Position numbers and translations under genes: made by a program. From UBA8079 sp049601915 (lineage in GTDB: Bacteria; Pseudomonadota; Alphaproteobacteria; UBA6615), in NCBI GenBank assembly GCA_049601915.1, contig JBMYRB010000001.1:372001-436000 (forward strand): a DNA stretch of 64,000 nucleotides. Reading direction: 5' to 3'. Below the pieces are notes generated by a model. The model was not told the origin of the DNA, did no database searches, and saw only the letters and a program-made list of their open reading frames with translations. Shown piece by piece: positions 17,422 through 26,083 of this stretch. Positions within the stretch are counted from its first letter, which is position 1, and each line of letters starts with the position of its first letter.

Positions 17422-18558
17422 ATGAATACGAAGAAACTTTTACTGGGCACAAGTGCACTCGTCGGTGTTGCCATGCTCGCGACCCCGGCGATTGCCGGCC
17501 AGGTCGGATCGAGAGACGCGCTGGCAGTCACACTGGGCGGTGAACTCCGCTTCCAGGTCGGCCTGGTCGACCAGGACGTATCTGCAACCGCAGGTCGCGG
17601 TTACCAATTCAAGGTCGATGAGTCTGAGATCGTCGTTGGCGCGGAAGCTACGGCTGACAACGGCATCAAGTACGGTGTGAGCATCGAGCTGAACGCCGGT
17701 GCCGGCGACGTTGCAGCCGCTGATGCTGCTTGGGCTTTCATTGAGAGCGATGCGTTAGGCCGTATCGAAATGGGTGACCAAGACGATGCTACCGACCAGT
17801 TGTTCGTAGAGAGCGACGATATCCTTGTCGGTCGCGCCGGCCCCGATGGGGACGTGGCCGACTATATCGCCTTCGGTTCAGGCGGTGGTATCTCTGCTAC
17901 CGGCAACGCCTCGACTGGCGGAGCAACTAAGCTGATCTATCTCACGCCGCGAATCGGTGGCTTCCAGCTGGGCGGCTCGCTCACGCCGGACGTCGGAGAG
18001 ACCTCCGGCGGTGCGGCCACGGCCGATGCCGACAACGACGGCGACTACGAAAACGTGATCGGTCTCGGCGTCAATTACGAAGGCAAGTTCGATGACGTCT
18101 CCTTCGTCGTCAGCCTGACCGGCGAGTTCGGCGACAGCGAGACGGCAGCGGGTGCCGATACCGAGGGCGATCTCGAGACGATCGCCGTTGGTGCCACGGT
18201 CAACTTCGGGGCGTTCAGCCTCGGCGCCGGCTATGTCGACTTCGCAGAGGCGGGCCAGACCGCTGCGGCCATGGCCGCGGGCGCGGATTCGGGCTCCTAT
18301 TACTCGATCGGCAGCTCTTACACGACCGGCCCCTGGGGTGTCAGCCTGAACTGGTTCGACAGCACCAAAAGCAACACCACGGGCATCAGCGATACCGACA
18401 TCCAGATCATCTCTCTCGACGTCGCCTACTCCGTGGCGCCAGGTTGGGAGGTCAACCTGTCGGCCAATGTCGCCGAAGTCGACAACATGAACGCTACCGC
18501 CGTGCCGGTTAACAATGACGGCACCGTCGTGATCCTGTCCAACCAGTTCAACTTCTAG
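17422..18558 (+). CDS. Outer-membrane porin 2 (tandem paralogue)
   Basis: A 378-residue porin very similar to the preceding one, with shared blocks such as VTLGGELRF, GVSIELNAGAGD, MGDQDDATD, LVGRAGPDGDVADYIAFG and NNDGTVVILSNQFNF. The signal peptide (MNTKKLLLGTSALVGVAMLA, cleavage after PAIA) and C-terminal Phe are present. The ATG at 17422 is chosen over a TTG three codons earlier. Differences concentrate in putative loop regions (for example SGGGISATGNASTGG), suggesting changed pore selectivity after duplication. The upstream region shares no Fur or FNR box with porin 1. Confidence 0.9.
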   Translation: MNTKKLLLGTSALVGVAMLATPAIAGQVGSRDALAVTLGGELRFQVGLVDQDVSATAGRGYQFKVDESEIVVGAEATADNGIKYGVSIELNAGAGDVAAADAAWAFIESDALGRIEMGDQDDATDQLFVESDDILVGRAGPDGDVADYIAFGSGGGISATGNASTGGATKLIYLTPRIGGFQLGGSLTPDVGETSGGAATADADNDGDYENVIGLGVNYEGKFDDVSFVVSLTGEFGDSETAAGADTEGDLETIAVGATVNFGAFSLGAGYVDFAEAGQTAAAMAAGADSGSYYSIGSSYTTGPWGVSLNWFDSTKSNTTGISDTDIQIISLDVAYSVAPGWEVNLSANVAEVDNMNATAVPVNNDGTVVILSNQFNF

Positions 18559-18584
18559 TCCCACGGGACCGGAAGTCGGGAGAA

Positions 18585-18612
18585 CGGCGCCCCTCGGGGT
18601 GTCGTTTTTCTT
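18585..18612 (+). terminator. Terminator after porin 2
   Basis: CGGCGCCCC (18585-18593) pairs through G-U wobbles with GGGGTGTCG (18596-18604) and is followed by TTTTTCTT. It abuts the end of the convergent ptsH. Confidence 0.8.
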
Positions 18613-18616
18613 TGGG

Positions 18617-18895
18617 CTAACCCTCGCCAAAACCGTCCGAGACAAGCGCCACCAGTGTGTCCAGCGCAGCCTGCGCACCCGCACCCGACGCGCTGATCGT
18701 GATTCGCGAACCCGGCGCCGCGGCAAACATCATCAGGCCCATAATCGATGTGCCCGGAACCGACGTTCCGTCCTTCTCAACGAAAATGTCGGCATCGAAT
18801 GTCTCTGCCAGACGCACAAATCGCGCGGCAGCGCGCGCATGCAGGCCCCGGCTATTTGTAATTTCGACCACCCTTGAAAGTGAGCCGGCTGTCAT
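18617..18895 (-). CDS. ptsH: Phosphocarrier protein HPr (regulatory PTS-Ntr type)
   Basis: Carries phosphate from enzyme I(Ntr) to EIIA. The phosphoacceptor is His19 in NSRGLHARAAARFV, and the HprK-target serine is Ser51 in GTSIMGLMMFAA. The 92-residue length fits. It is the distal gene of the hprK-rapZ-EIIA-ptsH chain. No sugar EIIB or EIIC is present, consistent with a purely regulatory PTS. Confidence 0.95.
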   Translation of the reverse strand: MTAGSLSRVVEITNSRGLHARAAARFVRLAETFDADIFVEKDGTSVPGTSIMGLMMFAAAPGSRITISASGAGAQAALDTLVALVSDGFGEG

Positions 18896-18900
18896 CGCGA

Positions 18901-19320
18901 CTAGGCCTGCTTCGAGCCCAGCAGCGCAGACGCAACGCTGATGTATTTGCGTCCTGCGGCCTGCGCGGCCTCAACGAGCGCTGAAAACTCCATGTCGCCA
19001 CGCGCCTGCGCCAGCTTGATCAGCATCGGCAGGTTCAGCCCGGCGATCACCTCCACCGGTCCGCCCTCCTGCTTGGTGTCCATCACGGAAATGGCCAGGT
19101 TCGAGGGCGTCCCGCCGAACATATCCGTCAGGATGACAACACCCTCGCCACTCGCGACCCGTGCCACCGCGTCAACGATGTCCTGCTGGCGTTGCCCCAT
19201 ATCGTCATCGGCATCGATGGAGACGGCCTCGATCTGATCCTGCGGCCCGACGACATGCTCGAGGGCGGCAAGAAACTCATCGGCAAGCCGGCCATGAGTC
19301 ACAAGCAGCAATCCGATCAT
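18901..19320 (-). CDS. PTS EIIA component, mannose (ManX) family
   Basis: The 139-residue regulatory EIIA accepts phosphate from HPr on His9 of LLLVTHGRLADEF. The conserved VVILTDMFGGTPSN loop follows. In Alphaproteobacteria this protein acts in PTS-Ntr signalling rather than sugar uptake, by family knowledge. Its start overlaps the stop of rapZ by 4 bp and its stop lies 5 bp from ptsH. Confidence 0.94.
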   Translation of the reverse strand: MIGLLLVTHGRLADEFLAALEHVVGPQDQIEAVSIDADDDMGQRQQDIVDAVARVASGEGVVILTDMFGGTPSNLAISVMDTKQEGGPVEVIAGLNLPMLIKLAQARGDMEFSALVEAAQAAGRKYISVASALLGSKQA

Positions 19321-20249
19321 GACGATTCTTGATCCGCATTGGCGTCAAAGGACAACTCCCGATGGCGCAATTCCACATAGTTCATGCGTTCCGCGATCCA
19401 GTCCCGCAGGCGTTCGGCCACATAAACCGAACGGTGGCGACCTCCCGTGCAGCCGATCGCGATCGTCAGATAGCTCTTGCCCTCCTCGTTGAAGCGCGGC
19501 AGCAGCAGCGCCAGCAGGTCGGTCTGGCGGGCAAAAAAAACATCGAAATCCGGGTCCGCCGCGACATAGGCACCAACCCCCGGGTCGCGCCCCGTAAGCG
19601 CCCGCAGCGCCGAGTCGTAATGCGGATTGCGAAGAAACCGCACGTCGATGACCATATCCGCATCCCGCGGGACGCCGTGACGATAGGAGAAGGACGTCAC
19701 CAGCACATTCGCCTCTCCCGTCGCAGCGCCGACCATGCGGTCGCGCAACAAGCGTGCGAACTCATGAATGTTCGAGTGGCTGGTATCGATGACGAAGTCG
19801 GCCGCCTCGCGAAGCGGCGCCAGCAGACGCCGCTCGGCGGCGATGCCGTCGGCAAGCGGGCGATCACTCGCCATGGGGTGTACCCGGCGGGTCTCCGTAT
19901 AGCGTCGCTCGATGACGTCATCATCGCTGTCGAGGAACAGCATCTCGACCGGCGAATCGACGGCCGCGCGCAAGGCATCAATCTCCTGGGCAAATCTGTC
20001 GGCATTGAAATCGCGGGTGCGCACATCAACGCCGATCGCCAGCCCGCGCCCCTTCGCGGAGCCCTGGCGCACGAGGGTTCCCATCAGCCGCACCGGCAAA
20101 TTGTCAACCGCCTCGCAGTTCATGTCTTCCAGCGTCTTGAGTGCGGTCGTCCGGCCGGCCCCCGACAAGCCCGTCACCAGCAGCACCCGGCCGGCCAGCG
20201 ACAGCGGCGGGACAGGATTTTCGCTTTCGGTCTGATTCTCTTCTGACAT
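19317..20249 (-). CDS. rapZ: RNase adapter protein RapZ
   Basis: Nucleotide-binding regulator of cell-envelope amino-sugar synthesis in enterobacteria; its alphaproteobacterial role is less clear. The P-loop GLSGAGRTTALKTLED is at residues 27-42. DNLP, the FLDSDDDVIERRYTETRRVHP block and the C-terminal IGCTGGRHRSVYVAERL are all family signatures. Length 310 residues is normal. It lies 31 bp after hprK. Confidence 0.95.
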   Translation of the reverse strand: MSEENQTESENPVPPLSLAGRVLLVTGLSGAGRTTALKTLEDMNCEAVDNLPVRLMGTLVRQGSAKGRGLAIGVDVRTRDFNADRFAQEIDALRAAVDSPVEMLFLDSDDDVIERRYTETRRVHPMASDRPLADGIAAERRLLAPLREAADFVIDTSHSNIHEFARLLRDRMVGAATGEANVLVTSFSYRHGVPRDADMVIDVRFLRNPHYDSALRALTGRDPGVGAYVAADPDFDVFFARQTDLLALLLPRFNEEGKSYLTIAIGCTGGRHRSVYVAERLRDWIAERMNYVELRHRELSFDANADQESS

Positions 20250-20280
20250 GACAGGTCGGCAGCTCTGTTGGACGAACGAA

Positions 20281-20733
20281 CTATACCTTGAGGCGCGTCC
20301 CGAACACCAAACGAAGCTTGGCCGGCGCCGAGGCCTCGAACGGCGCCAACACGATCAGTGGGAGTTCGATGCCCGCCAGGCGCACCACGCCGGGATCGGG
20401 AAGCCGCGCGACCCAGTCTTCGCCAGGGGCTACCAGATCACAAACGAGCCGCAGCGGCACCGCGTCCATATGAGGCAATTCGACGATGTCGATGCCGCGC
20501 GCCTCTATCTTCCCGGCGATGGTTTCCGGTGCACACGCCAGGAGCGTGTCGCCGACAGGGCGGAGCTCCGCCTGATCATCGGTCACGAGGCGCGCACCCT
20601 CGTCGATCAGGCGCAGCGCCAGGTCCGATTTCCCCACGCCGGACGGGCCACGTAACAACACGCCCGACCACACACCGTCCACGTCTAGCAGGGCAACGCA
20701 GGTCGCGTGAACTCGAATATTATTCTTTGTCAT
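20281..20733 (-). CDS. hprK: HPr kinase/phosphorylase, short alphaproteobacterial form
   Basis: Phosphorylates or dephosphorylates Ser51 of HPr. Only the catalytic domain is present (150 residues), as usual in this class, with the P-loop LLRGPSGVGKSDLALRLI (residues 27-44) and the signature VARLPDPGVVRLAGIELPLIVL. The ATG at 20731-20733 (MTKNNIRVHATCVAL) is preferred over one twelve codons upstream. In relatives hprK directly follows chvG; here about 8 kb of accessory genes lies between them. Confidence 0.92.
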   Translation of the reverse strand: MTKNNIRVHATCVALLDVDGVWSGVLLRGPSGVGKSDLALRLIDEGARLVTDDQAELRPVGDTLLACAPETIAGKIEARGIDIVELPHMDAVPLRLVCDLVAPGEDWVARLPDPGVVRLAGIELPLIVLAPFEASAPAKLRLVFGTRLKV

Positions 20734-20931
20734 GGACCTGTTCCCGGCTCCGCCGCGCACCACATGCAATCCGTTCTAGCGCGCCCTTGCGCAGGTCTCC
20801 ACAAGCGCGTGTAAGTTTTGCCCAAGCGGAACAACCGGATGCCGCAACACATGCTATATCAGCACCCGAACAAGGCCGGTGATCGGCCGGACAACCGCGT
20901 GTGACAACGCGTGCAGTGGAGAAGAGCAACA

Positions 20932-22053
20932 ATGAGCGACGAAAAGAAAACAATCGGCCTGGCGGTCATCGGCTGCGGTACGATCGGTCGAATCCGCGCG
21001 GAGTTTGCACGCGACTATCCCGGCATCGGCTGGCTCGGCCTGTGCGACATCAAGGACGATCTGCGCGAGCGGCTGGCCAACGACACCAACGCCGACTTCC
21101 ACACCGCCAGCTTCGAGGAGCTGATCAAGCGACCCGAGGTCGACGCCGTGATCATCGCGACCGATGAGAACCACCACATGGGCCCGACAGTCATGTCTGC
21201 GGACCTGGGCCATGCACTCTTCATCGAGAAGCCGCTGGCCACCGACGTGCGCGAATCCCTGGCGGTTCTCGGCGCGATCGAGACCAACGGCGTCGATGCC
21301 GTGGTCGGCTACACCCAGCGCTTCCGACGTCGCTTCCTGACCGTCAAGGAACGCCTCGTCACCGGCCAGATCGGTGAAGTCACCGGCGTGGTCACCCGTG
21401 CGATCATGAACCGGATGGTTCCCATAGCGACGGTCGCGCGCACAAACCAGCGGGAGAATCTGACGCCGATGGTGGTGTCGGGCACCCACGCGCTGGACAT
21501 GTGCATGTGGCTGATGGAGAACAAGACCCCGGTCTCGCTCTACGCCCAGTCGAACGACAAGGCCATGGCGCAATACGGCACCAAGGATTCCACCTTCGGT
21601 ATCTTCACCATGGACGATGGCACGATGTTCTCCATGAACATCTCCTGGGCCGCCCCGATCATCTGGCCGGGGGCCGTATACGGACTGGAGATCGGCATCA
21701 TCGGCGATAAGGGCGTGATCGACATCGAGGACACCCATCGCGACATGATCATTGCGTCCGAGATACCTCAAGGTGCGGGCTATGCGCCGGACGGGTTCGA
21801 GCCCGAGTTCCAGCGCCATGTGGATTTCATGACCAGCTATCCGCCGGGAGATATCTACAACAACCAGCTCTGGGGGCCGATGCGCGAGGAGACCTTCTCC
21901 TGGTATCAACGCCTGTGCGCAGGCCTCGACACACCCCACGCCACAGCCCAGGACGGCCACCGCAACCTCCTGCTCACAATGGCCATGGACAAATCGTCCC
22001 AGCTCGGCGAGAGAATCGACCTGCCGCTGGAAATCGACGACTATTACAAGTAG
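20932..22053 (+). CDS. Gfo/Idh/MocA-family NAD(P)-dependent dehydrogenase 1
   Basis: A 373-residue dehydrogenase with N-terminal Rossmann fold (IGLAVIGCGTIGRIRAEFA, residues 7-25), the EKPLATDV motif carrying the catalytic lysine of the family, and VVGYTQRFRRRF. The C-terminal alpha/beta substrate domain includes GTHALDMCMWLME and MDDGTMFSMNISW. Substrates are typically sugars, inositols or their acids; the actual substrate cannot be read from the sequence. The ATG at 20932 follows a GGAGAAGAG site. It starts a four-gene plus-strand operon with a YCII protein, a GntR regulator and a beta-hydroxyacid dehydrogenase. Confidence 0.88.
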   Translation: MSDEKKTIGLAVIGCGTIGRIRAEFARDYPGIGWLGLCDIKDDLRERLANDTNADFHTASFEELIKRPEVDAVIIATDENHHMGPTVMSADLGHALFIEKPLATDVRESLAVLGAIETNGVDAVVGYTQRFRRRFLTVKERLVTGQIGEVTGVVTRAIMNRMVPIATVARTNQRENLTPMVVSGTHALDMCMWLMENKTPVSLYAQSNDKAMAQYGTKDSTFGIFTMDDGTMFSMNISWAAPIIWPGAVYGLEIGIIGDKGVIDIEDTHRDMIIASEIPQGAGYAPDGFEPEFQRHVDFMTSYPPGDIYNNQLWGPMREETFSWYQRLCAGLDTPHATAQDGHRNLLLTMAMDKSSQLGERIDLPLEIDDYYK

Positions 22054-22095
22054 CGCGTACAAAATACGCGCGACCGCTCATCTAAGGAATAAGTC

Positions 22096-22491
22096 ATGTC
22101 GGACACGCGAACCTGGGAGCATATGCTCGAACGGGCGAAGAACAACAACTTCCTCGGTAAGCAATTGTTCGTCGTCTTTACCTACCCCGCCAATGGGATG
22201 GAACCGATCATGGAGAACATCACCGAGCATCTCGCCTACCAGCGGATGCTCGAGGATACCGGTGTGATGTTTGCCGCCGGCCCCATGGGCGATCGCGGCG
22301 GCGAGACTTGGTCCGGTTCGGGCATGGTCGTTATCCGTGCGGAAAACTTTGCCGAGGCCGAGAAAATCGCCGCCGCAGATCCGATGCACGCATCCGGTGC
22401 ACGCAACCATCATGTGCAGCCCTGGCTGGTGAATGAGGGCACCATCACGGTCAAGGTCGGCTTCGCATCGGGGTCGCGCGAACTGGACTGA
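22096..22491 (+). CDS. YCII-domain protein
   Basis: A 131-residue alpha-beta plait protein of the YCII-related family (ferredoxin-like fold, often with a conserved His-Asp pair). Motifs include LFVVFTYPAN, HLAYQRMLEDTGVMFAAGPM, the FAEAEKIAAADPMHASGARNHHVQPW block and a C-terminal strand. Such proteins are small enzymes or dehalogenase-like or regulatory proteins of poorly known function. It lies 42 bp downstream of dehydrogenase 1 and shares the operon. Confidence 0.8.
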   Translation: MSDTRTWEHMLERAKNNNFLGKQLFVVFTYPANGMEPIMENITEHLAYQRMLEDTGVMFAAGPMGDRGGETWSGSGMVVIRAENFAEAEKIAAADPMHASGARNHHVQPWLVNEGTITVKVGFASGSRELD

Positions 22492-22562
22492 CGTCACTGC
22501 GGCCACGGCAGATTGACGCCCTCAACACCGACACGTATTAAAAACGGGCTGACGACGCGCAT

Positions 22563-22579
22563 GTCCCGCGCTGCGGGAC
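22563..22579. repeat. Inverted repeat upstream of the gntR gene
   Basis: GTCCCGC and GCGGGAC flank GCT, 43 bp before the regulator start. It could be an operator for the GntR protein or a short transcript hairpin. No classical GT-N-TA-N-AC operator is visible. Confidence 0.35.
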
Positions 22580-22622
22580 CCCCGGGGTCCTGTATGTCGA
22601 CAGCGGGGAGGCGGATCGGTTC

Positions 22623-23429
22623 ATGGCGAGAAAAGCCAAGTCCGAAAACACGGCAAAGCCGCGCACGGCCAAGCCCAAAAAGGCACCATCGGGACGGGCC
22701 AAGGCGCCGCGCCTGAAACGCGCGAGGGGCAAGCCGCTTTACGCCCAGGTCGAGGAGATTATCCGCGGCAGGTTGATCGACAATTACTGGAAACCCGGCG
22801 ACATGTTGCCGAGTGAGTTCGATCTCGCAAGCGAACTGTCCGTGAGCCAGGGGACCGTCCGCAAGGCGCTCAACGACATGGTGTCCGAGAACCTCCTGGA
22901 ACGCCGACAGGGACGCGGAACCTTCGTTTCCGAATACACCGAACGGCGTGCCCTTTTCTTCTACTTCAACCTCATTGGCCGGGACGGTGAACGTGCCATG
23001 CCCATGAGCCGGATCCTGGCCTGCGAGCAACGCGACGCGACCGAAGACGAACGCAACCGCCTTCAGCTCGATGCGAGCGACGCCGTCATCACGCTGCACC
23101 GGGTGCGTTCGTTACAAGACAGCCCGGCCATCGTTGAACGCCTTACCCTGCCCCAGAAACTCTTCCCCGGGCTCGGCGGCGAGACCAAGTTGCCCGAGAA
23201 CCTTTACCGGTTCTTCCAGGGCGAATACGGTATCACCGTTGCCAAGGCCGGCGAATCCGTGCGCGCCGTCACCGCCGACCCGCTCGAGGCACAGCTCCTC
23301 GGCATCATGCCCGGCGCACCCCTGCTCGAAATAGACCGTGTCGCGGTCACCATCGACGGGCGCCCTATCGAGTGGCGGCTGAGCCGCTGCAACACCGCCG
23401 ACTACAGCTACGTCGCCGAACGAGGCTGA
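22623..23429 (+). CDS. GntR-family transcriptional regulator, HutC/UTRA subfamily
   Basis: A 268-residue repressor type. A basic, Lys/Pro-rich leader of about 37 residues precedes the winged helix (KPLYAQVEEIIRGRLIDN through LPSEFDLASELSVSQGTVRKAL to RRQGRGTFVS, about residues 38-105). A UTRA ligand-binding domain follows, with the usual LPQKLFPGL and GITVAKAGESVRAV and the C-terminal IEWRLSRCNTADYSYVAE. The long basic leader is unusual for the family. It probably controls the surrounding catabolic operons in response to a small-molecule substrate (inference from context). Confidence 0.9.
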   Translation: MARKAKSENTAKPRTAKPKKAPSGRAKAPRLKRARGKPLYAQVEEIIRGRLIDNYWKPGDMLPSEFDLASELSVSQGTVRKALNDMVSENLLERRQGRGTFVSEYTERRALFFYFNLIGRDGERAMPMSRILACEQRDATEDERNRLQLDASDAVITLHRVRSLQDSPAIVERLTLPQKLFPGLGGETKLPENLYRFFQGEYGITVAKAGESVRAVTADPLEAQLLGIMPGAPLLEIDRVAVTIDGRPIEWRLSRCNTADYSYVAERG

Positions 23430-23457
23430 CGGACCAAGGTACAAAATAAATCGGAGA

Positions 23458-24351
23458 ATGAACATGACCACACCGGATATCGGTGTTATCGGGCTCGGCA
23501 ATATGGGCCGCGGCATCGCCGACAATTTCGCCAAGGCCGGCCACACGACCGCCGTATGGGACACAAATGCCGACGCCCGCGCGCCGTTCGAGGCACGTTC
23601 GGACACGCTCGTCATGAGCCCAGGCGAAATGGCGGCCGCGGGCGCCATGATGATCTATGTGGTGCCCGCCACGCCCGAGATCGAGGCTTCCTTCGAGGGC
23701 CACGACGGCGTGCTTGCCATGACCGGCGAAGGCACCATCATCTTCGACCTGACGACGTCCTTCCCCGAGGATACAAAGCGGATCGCGGCCCGTGCGGCCG
23801 ACCATGGCATCACCTATCTCGACGCGGCGATGAGCGGCGGCGCCACGGGGGCGGATGCCGGCGCCCTGACCCTGATGGTCGGCGGCGATGAAGCAACCTT
23901 CGCGGCCTGCCGCGCGAAACTCGATGCCATCGCCGACAATATTTTCTATCTCGGCGATGTCGGTTCGGGTCACGCCATGAAACTGATCCACAACATGGTC
24001 GTCCACGCCGTCTTCCTGACCACCTGCGAGGCGGGCCGCATGGCCGAGCGCGCGGGGCTCAAGCTCGCCGACATGATCGACGTGTTCAACGTCTCGAACG
24101 CCCGCAGTTATGCGACCGAAGCGCGCTTCCCGAAACACATCCTGTCGGAGAAATGGGACGCCCGCTCGCGGGTCTACAATTTGAACAAGGATCTGGGGAT
24201 GGCGGTGCGCCTTGCCGAGAGCCTCGGCATGGACGCGCATTACGCCCGCGAGACGAGCAGCTTCCTGAACAAGGCGATAGACCGCGGCATGGCAGAGGAC
24301 GACTTCAGCCTGCTGTACCCGGCCTTCGACGAAATCCGGGAGATGGAGTAA
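23458..24351 (+). CDS. NAD(P)-dependent beta-hydroxyacid dehydrogenase (3-hydroxyisobutyrate dehydrogenase-like)
   Basis: A 297-residue enzyme with N-terminal IGVIGLGNMGRGIADNFAKAGH nucleotide-binding fold. It has the substrate motif DAAMSGGATGADAGALTLMVGG (about residues 122-143) and catalytic lysine in GHAMKLIHNMV. The C-terminal helical domain carries KDLGMAVRLAESLG. These are signatures of the GarR/MmsB/GlxR family, which oxidises hydroxyacids or reduces semialdehydes. Start is the ATG at 23458 or two codons later. Last gene of the plus-strand operon; it converges with the minus-strand operon 23 bp later. Confidence 0.9.
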   Translation: MNMTTPDIGVIGLGNMGRGIADNFAKAGHTTAVWDTNADARAPFEARSDTLVMSPGEMAAAGAMMIYVVPATPEIEASFEGHDGVLAMTGEGTIIFDLTTSFPEDTKRIAARAADHGITYLDAAMSGGATGADAGALTLMVGGDEATFAACRAKLDAIADNIFYLGDVGSGHAMKLIHNMVVHAVFLTTCEAGRMAERAGLKLADMIDVFNVSNARSYATEARFPKHILSEKWDARSRVYNLNKDLGMAVRLAESLGMDAHYARETSSFLNKAIDRGMAEDDFSLLYPAFDEIREME

Positions 24352-24374
24352 CGGGTGGCGGACACGCCAGACCG

Positions 24375-25298
24375 CTAGCCCTTCGGCAGATACTCGAACA
24401 GCTCGTCGCGGAACTCCGCCAGATTGCGCTCGACCACGGGCGCCACGGCGGCAACGAATGCCGCACGCTCGTCTTCCGTCAGGTCGATCAAGTCGTTCCC
24501 GGCGGCCGTGAGCTTGTTCGCGATCTCTTCATCGTCAGCCGCCGCAAAGCCGCGTTGGGCTGGCGTCGCCGCGGCCAGCGCCGCCTCGACCGCCGTGCGC
24601 ACATCGTCCGGCCAGGCATCCCAGGTCGCCTTGTGGGCGAGTACGACGCAGGGGCCGAAGAAGTGACCCGACCGCGTGATCCAGCGATGCTGCTCATGAA
24701 TCGCGAAGTTGAAGGTGTTGGTCAGCGGGTTTTCCTGGGCATCCACCGTCCCGTCGGCACACGCGCCGGGCAGTTCGGTGACGTCGAGCGGCACCGGCTC
24801 GAAGCCCATCGCGGCAAAGCTCTCCTGTTGCAGCGCGCTGAACAAGGTGCGGATCTTGAGGCCCTTGCAGTCGTCGGGGGTGCGAATGGGGCGCACGCCG
24901 TTCGAGAAGTGCCGGAAGCCGTTGTCCCACCAGGCAACGATCCGGAAGTTCGCTGCCTCGGCCATCTTGTCCATGATCAGCCGGCCCAGCGGGCCATCGA
25001 GCATCGCGTGACCCTGGGCCCGGTCACGGATCAGGAAGGGTAGATCGAACAGCGCGATCTCGGGCACCTTGTCGGCGAGGTAGCTCGACGAGAAATAGCA
25101 AAGCGTTGTCTCGCCGGTGGCGACCATGTCGAGCAGGTCGGCCGCCTTGCGGCCCTGCTCGGTCATGTTGAGGGTGTGCTCGAATGCGACCCGGTCGCCG
25201 AGCGCAACCAACAGGCTCTCGGCGAACACGCCCACCGCCCGGTTGTGGACCGAGCGCGGGCCCTGATAGCCGGAGAAACGGATGTCGAATTCGGCCAT
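24375..25298 (-). CDS. TRAP-type DctP-family binding protein lacking a signal peptide
   Basis: The 307-residue product matches the mature DctP fold: a start strand FDIRFSGYQGP, VPEIALFDLPFLI, LKIRTLFSALQQESFAAMGFEPVPL with the conserved TRAP arginine, ENPLTNTFNF and FVAAVAPVVERNL. It begins directly with MAEFDIRF. An in-frame TGA lies only 12 nt upstream, and the preceding gene ends 5 bp before the ATG, so there is no room for a secretion signal. It is therefore predicted to stay in the cytoplasm, unlike nearly all TRAP receptors. No DctQ or DctM gene is in this block. It may be a cytoplasmic sensor or enzyme-like relative, or a decayed receptor. Confidence 0.85.
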   Translation of the reverse strand: MAEFDIRFSGYQGPRSVHNRAVGVFAESLLVALGDRVAFEHTLNMTEQGRKAADLLDMVATGETTLCYFSSSYLADKVPEIALFDLPFLIRDRAQGHAMLDGPLGRLIMDKMAEAANFRIVAWWDNGFRHFSNGVRPIRTPDDCKGLKIRTLFSALQQESFAAMGFEPVPLDVTELPGACADGTVDAQENPLTNTFNFAIHEQHRWITRSGHFFGPCVVLAHKATWDAWPDDVRTAVEAALAAATPAQRGFAAADDEEIANKLTAAGNDLIDLTEDERAAFVAAVAPVVERNLAEFRDELFEYLPKG

Positions 25299-25303
25299 CG
25301 GGT

Positions 25304-26050
25304 CTACTCAACCGGCGGCCAGATGCGCTCGCCCACCGTGGGTGAACCCGGCGTGTGCATCGTGTATCGGATGACGCGGCCGGTCCATTCGTTCTCATCC
25401 AGCGCGAGGGCCTCATGGGGTTCCTCGAAGTTCTCGAGCCGGGCCTGGAGCGAGGTGAATTCATACATCACGGAATATTTGGCCCAGCCGGCGAGGGAGA
25501 CCATCACCCGCGCAGCAATACAGCCGGGCATACGCGCCATGGCGGGCAGACGATACTGGGCATACCACTGGACCACATCAAATTCGTCGGCCAGCGTCTT
25601 GGTGCGGAAGCTGCCCATCTGGATCGCCGGTCCCGGCGTGGTCCCCGCCGGGCGCAGCTCCATTTCGGGCCCGTCGATGCGCGCGAAGGTCGAAAAGATA
25701 CAAGGGCGAATGCCCTGGCGCAGATCAAGCATCTTTCGCGCCTCGCCTGTCAGGGCGTTCTGGTCGTCGATCACGCTCGTCGGGGCGAGCAACGTCCACG
25801 GCTCGGCCGCACCGGCCAGCATCAGGAACCGGGTGCCCGAACCGACACCCTCCATGCCTTCGGATTTCGGAAAATTGTCACGTACCCTCTGCATATCCGC
25901 GCCGCCGCCCTGGTTTTCATAATGGGCGACCCAGTTCAGGCCGGGTTTGCTCTGCAATGTCGGGAGGTAGTCGCTGTGCAGCCAGTCTAGATACTCGTCG
26001 CGCCCGTCGTCCGGCAAATCATACCAGGTCGCCCAAATTCCGCGGTCCAT
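25304..26050 (-). CDS. Two-repeat dimeric alpha-beta barrel (EthD/Dabb-like) protein
   Basis: A 248-residue protein of unrecognised function. It seems to contain two ferredoxin-like halves: residues about 3-120 (GIWATWYDLPDDGRDEYLDWLHSDYL, a pattern typical of EthD-like domains) and about 145-235 (MGSFRTKTLADEFDVVQWYA to YSVMYEFTSL). Such folds act as monooxygenases, lyases or binding proteins. No metal site is obvious. It is 33 bp after the first metallo-beta-lactamase-fold gene and 5 bp before the DctP-like gene, so it clearly belongs to the minus-strand operon. Confidence 0.72.
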   Translation of the reverse strand: MDRGIWATWYDLPDDGRDEYLDWLHSDYLPTLQSKPGLNWVAHYENQGGGADMQRVRDNFPKSEGMEGVGSGTRFLMLAGAAEPWTLLAPTSVIDDQNALTGEARKMLDLRQGIRPCIFSTFARIDGPEMELRPAGTTPGPAIQMGSFRTKTLADEFDVVQWYAQYRLPAMARMPGCIAARVMVSLAGWAKYSVMYEFTSLQARLENFEEPHEALALDENEWTGRVIRYTMHTPGSPTVGERIWPPVE

Positions 26051-26083
26051 TTGATTTTATCCTTCTGAATCAGCCGGCAGTCG

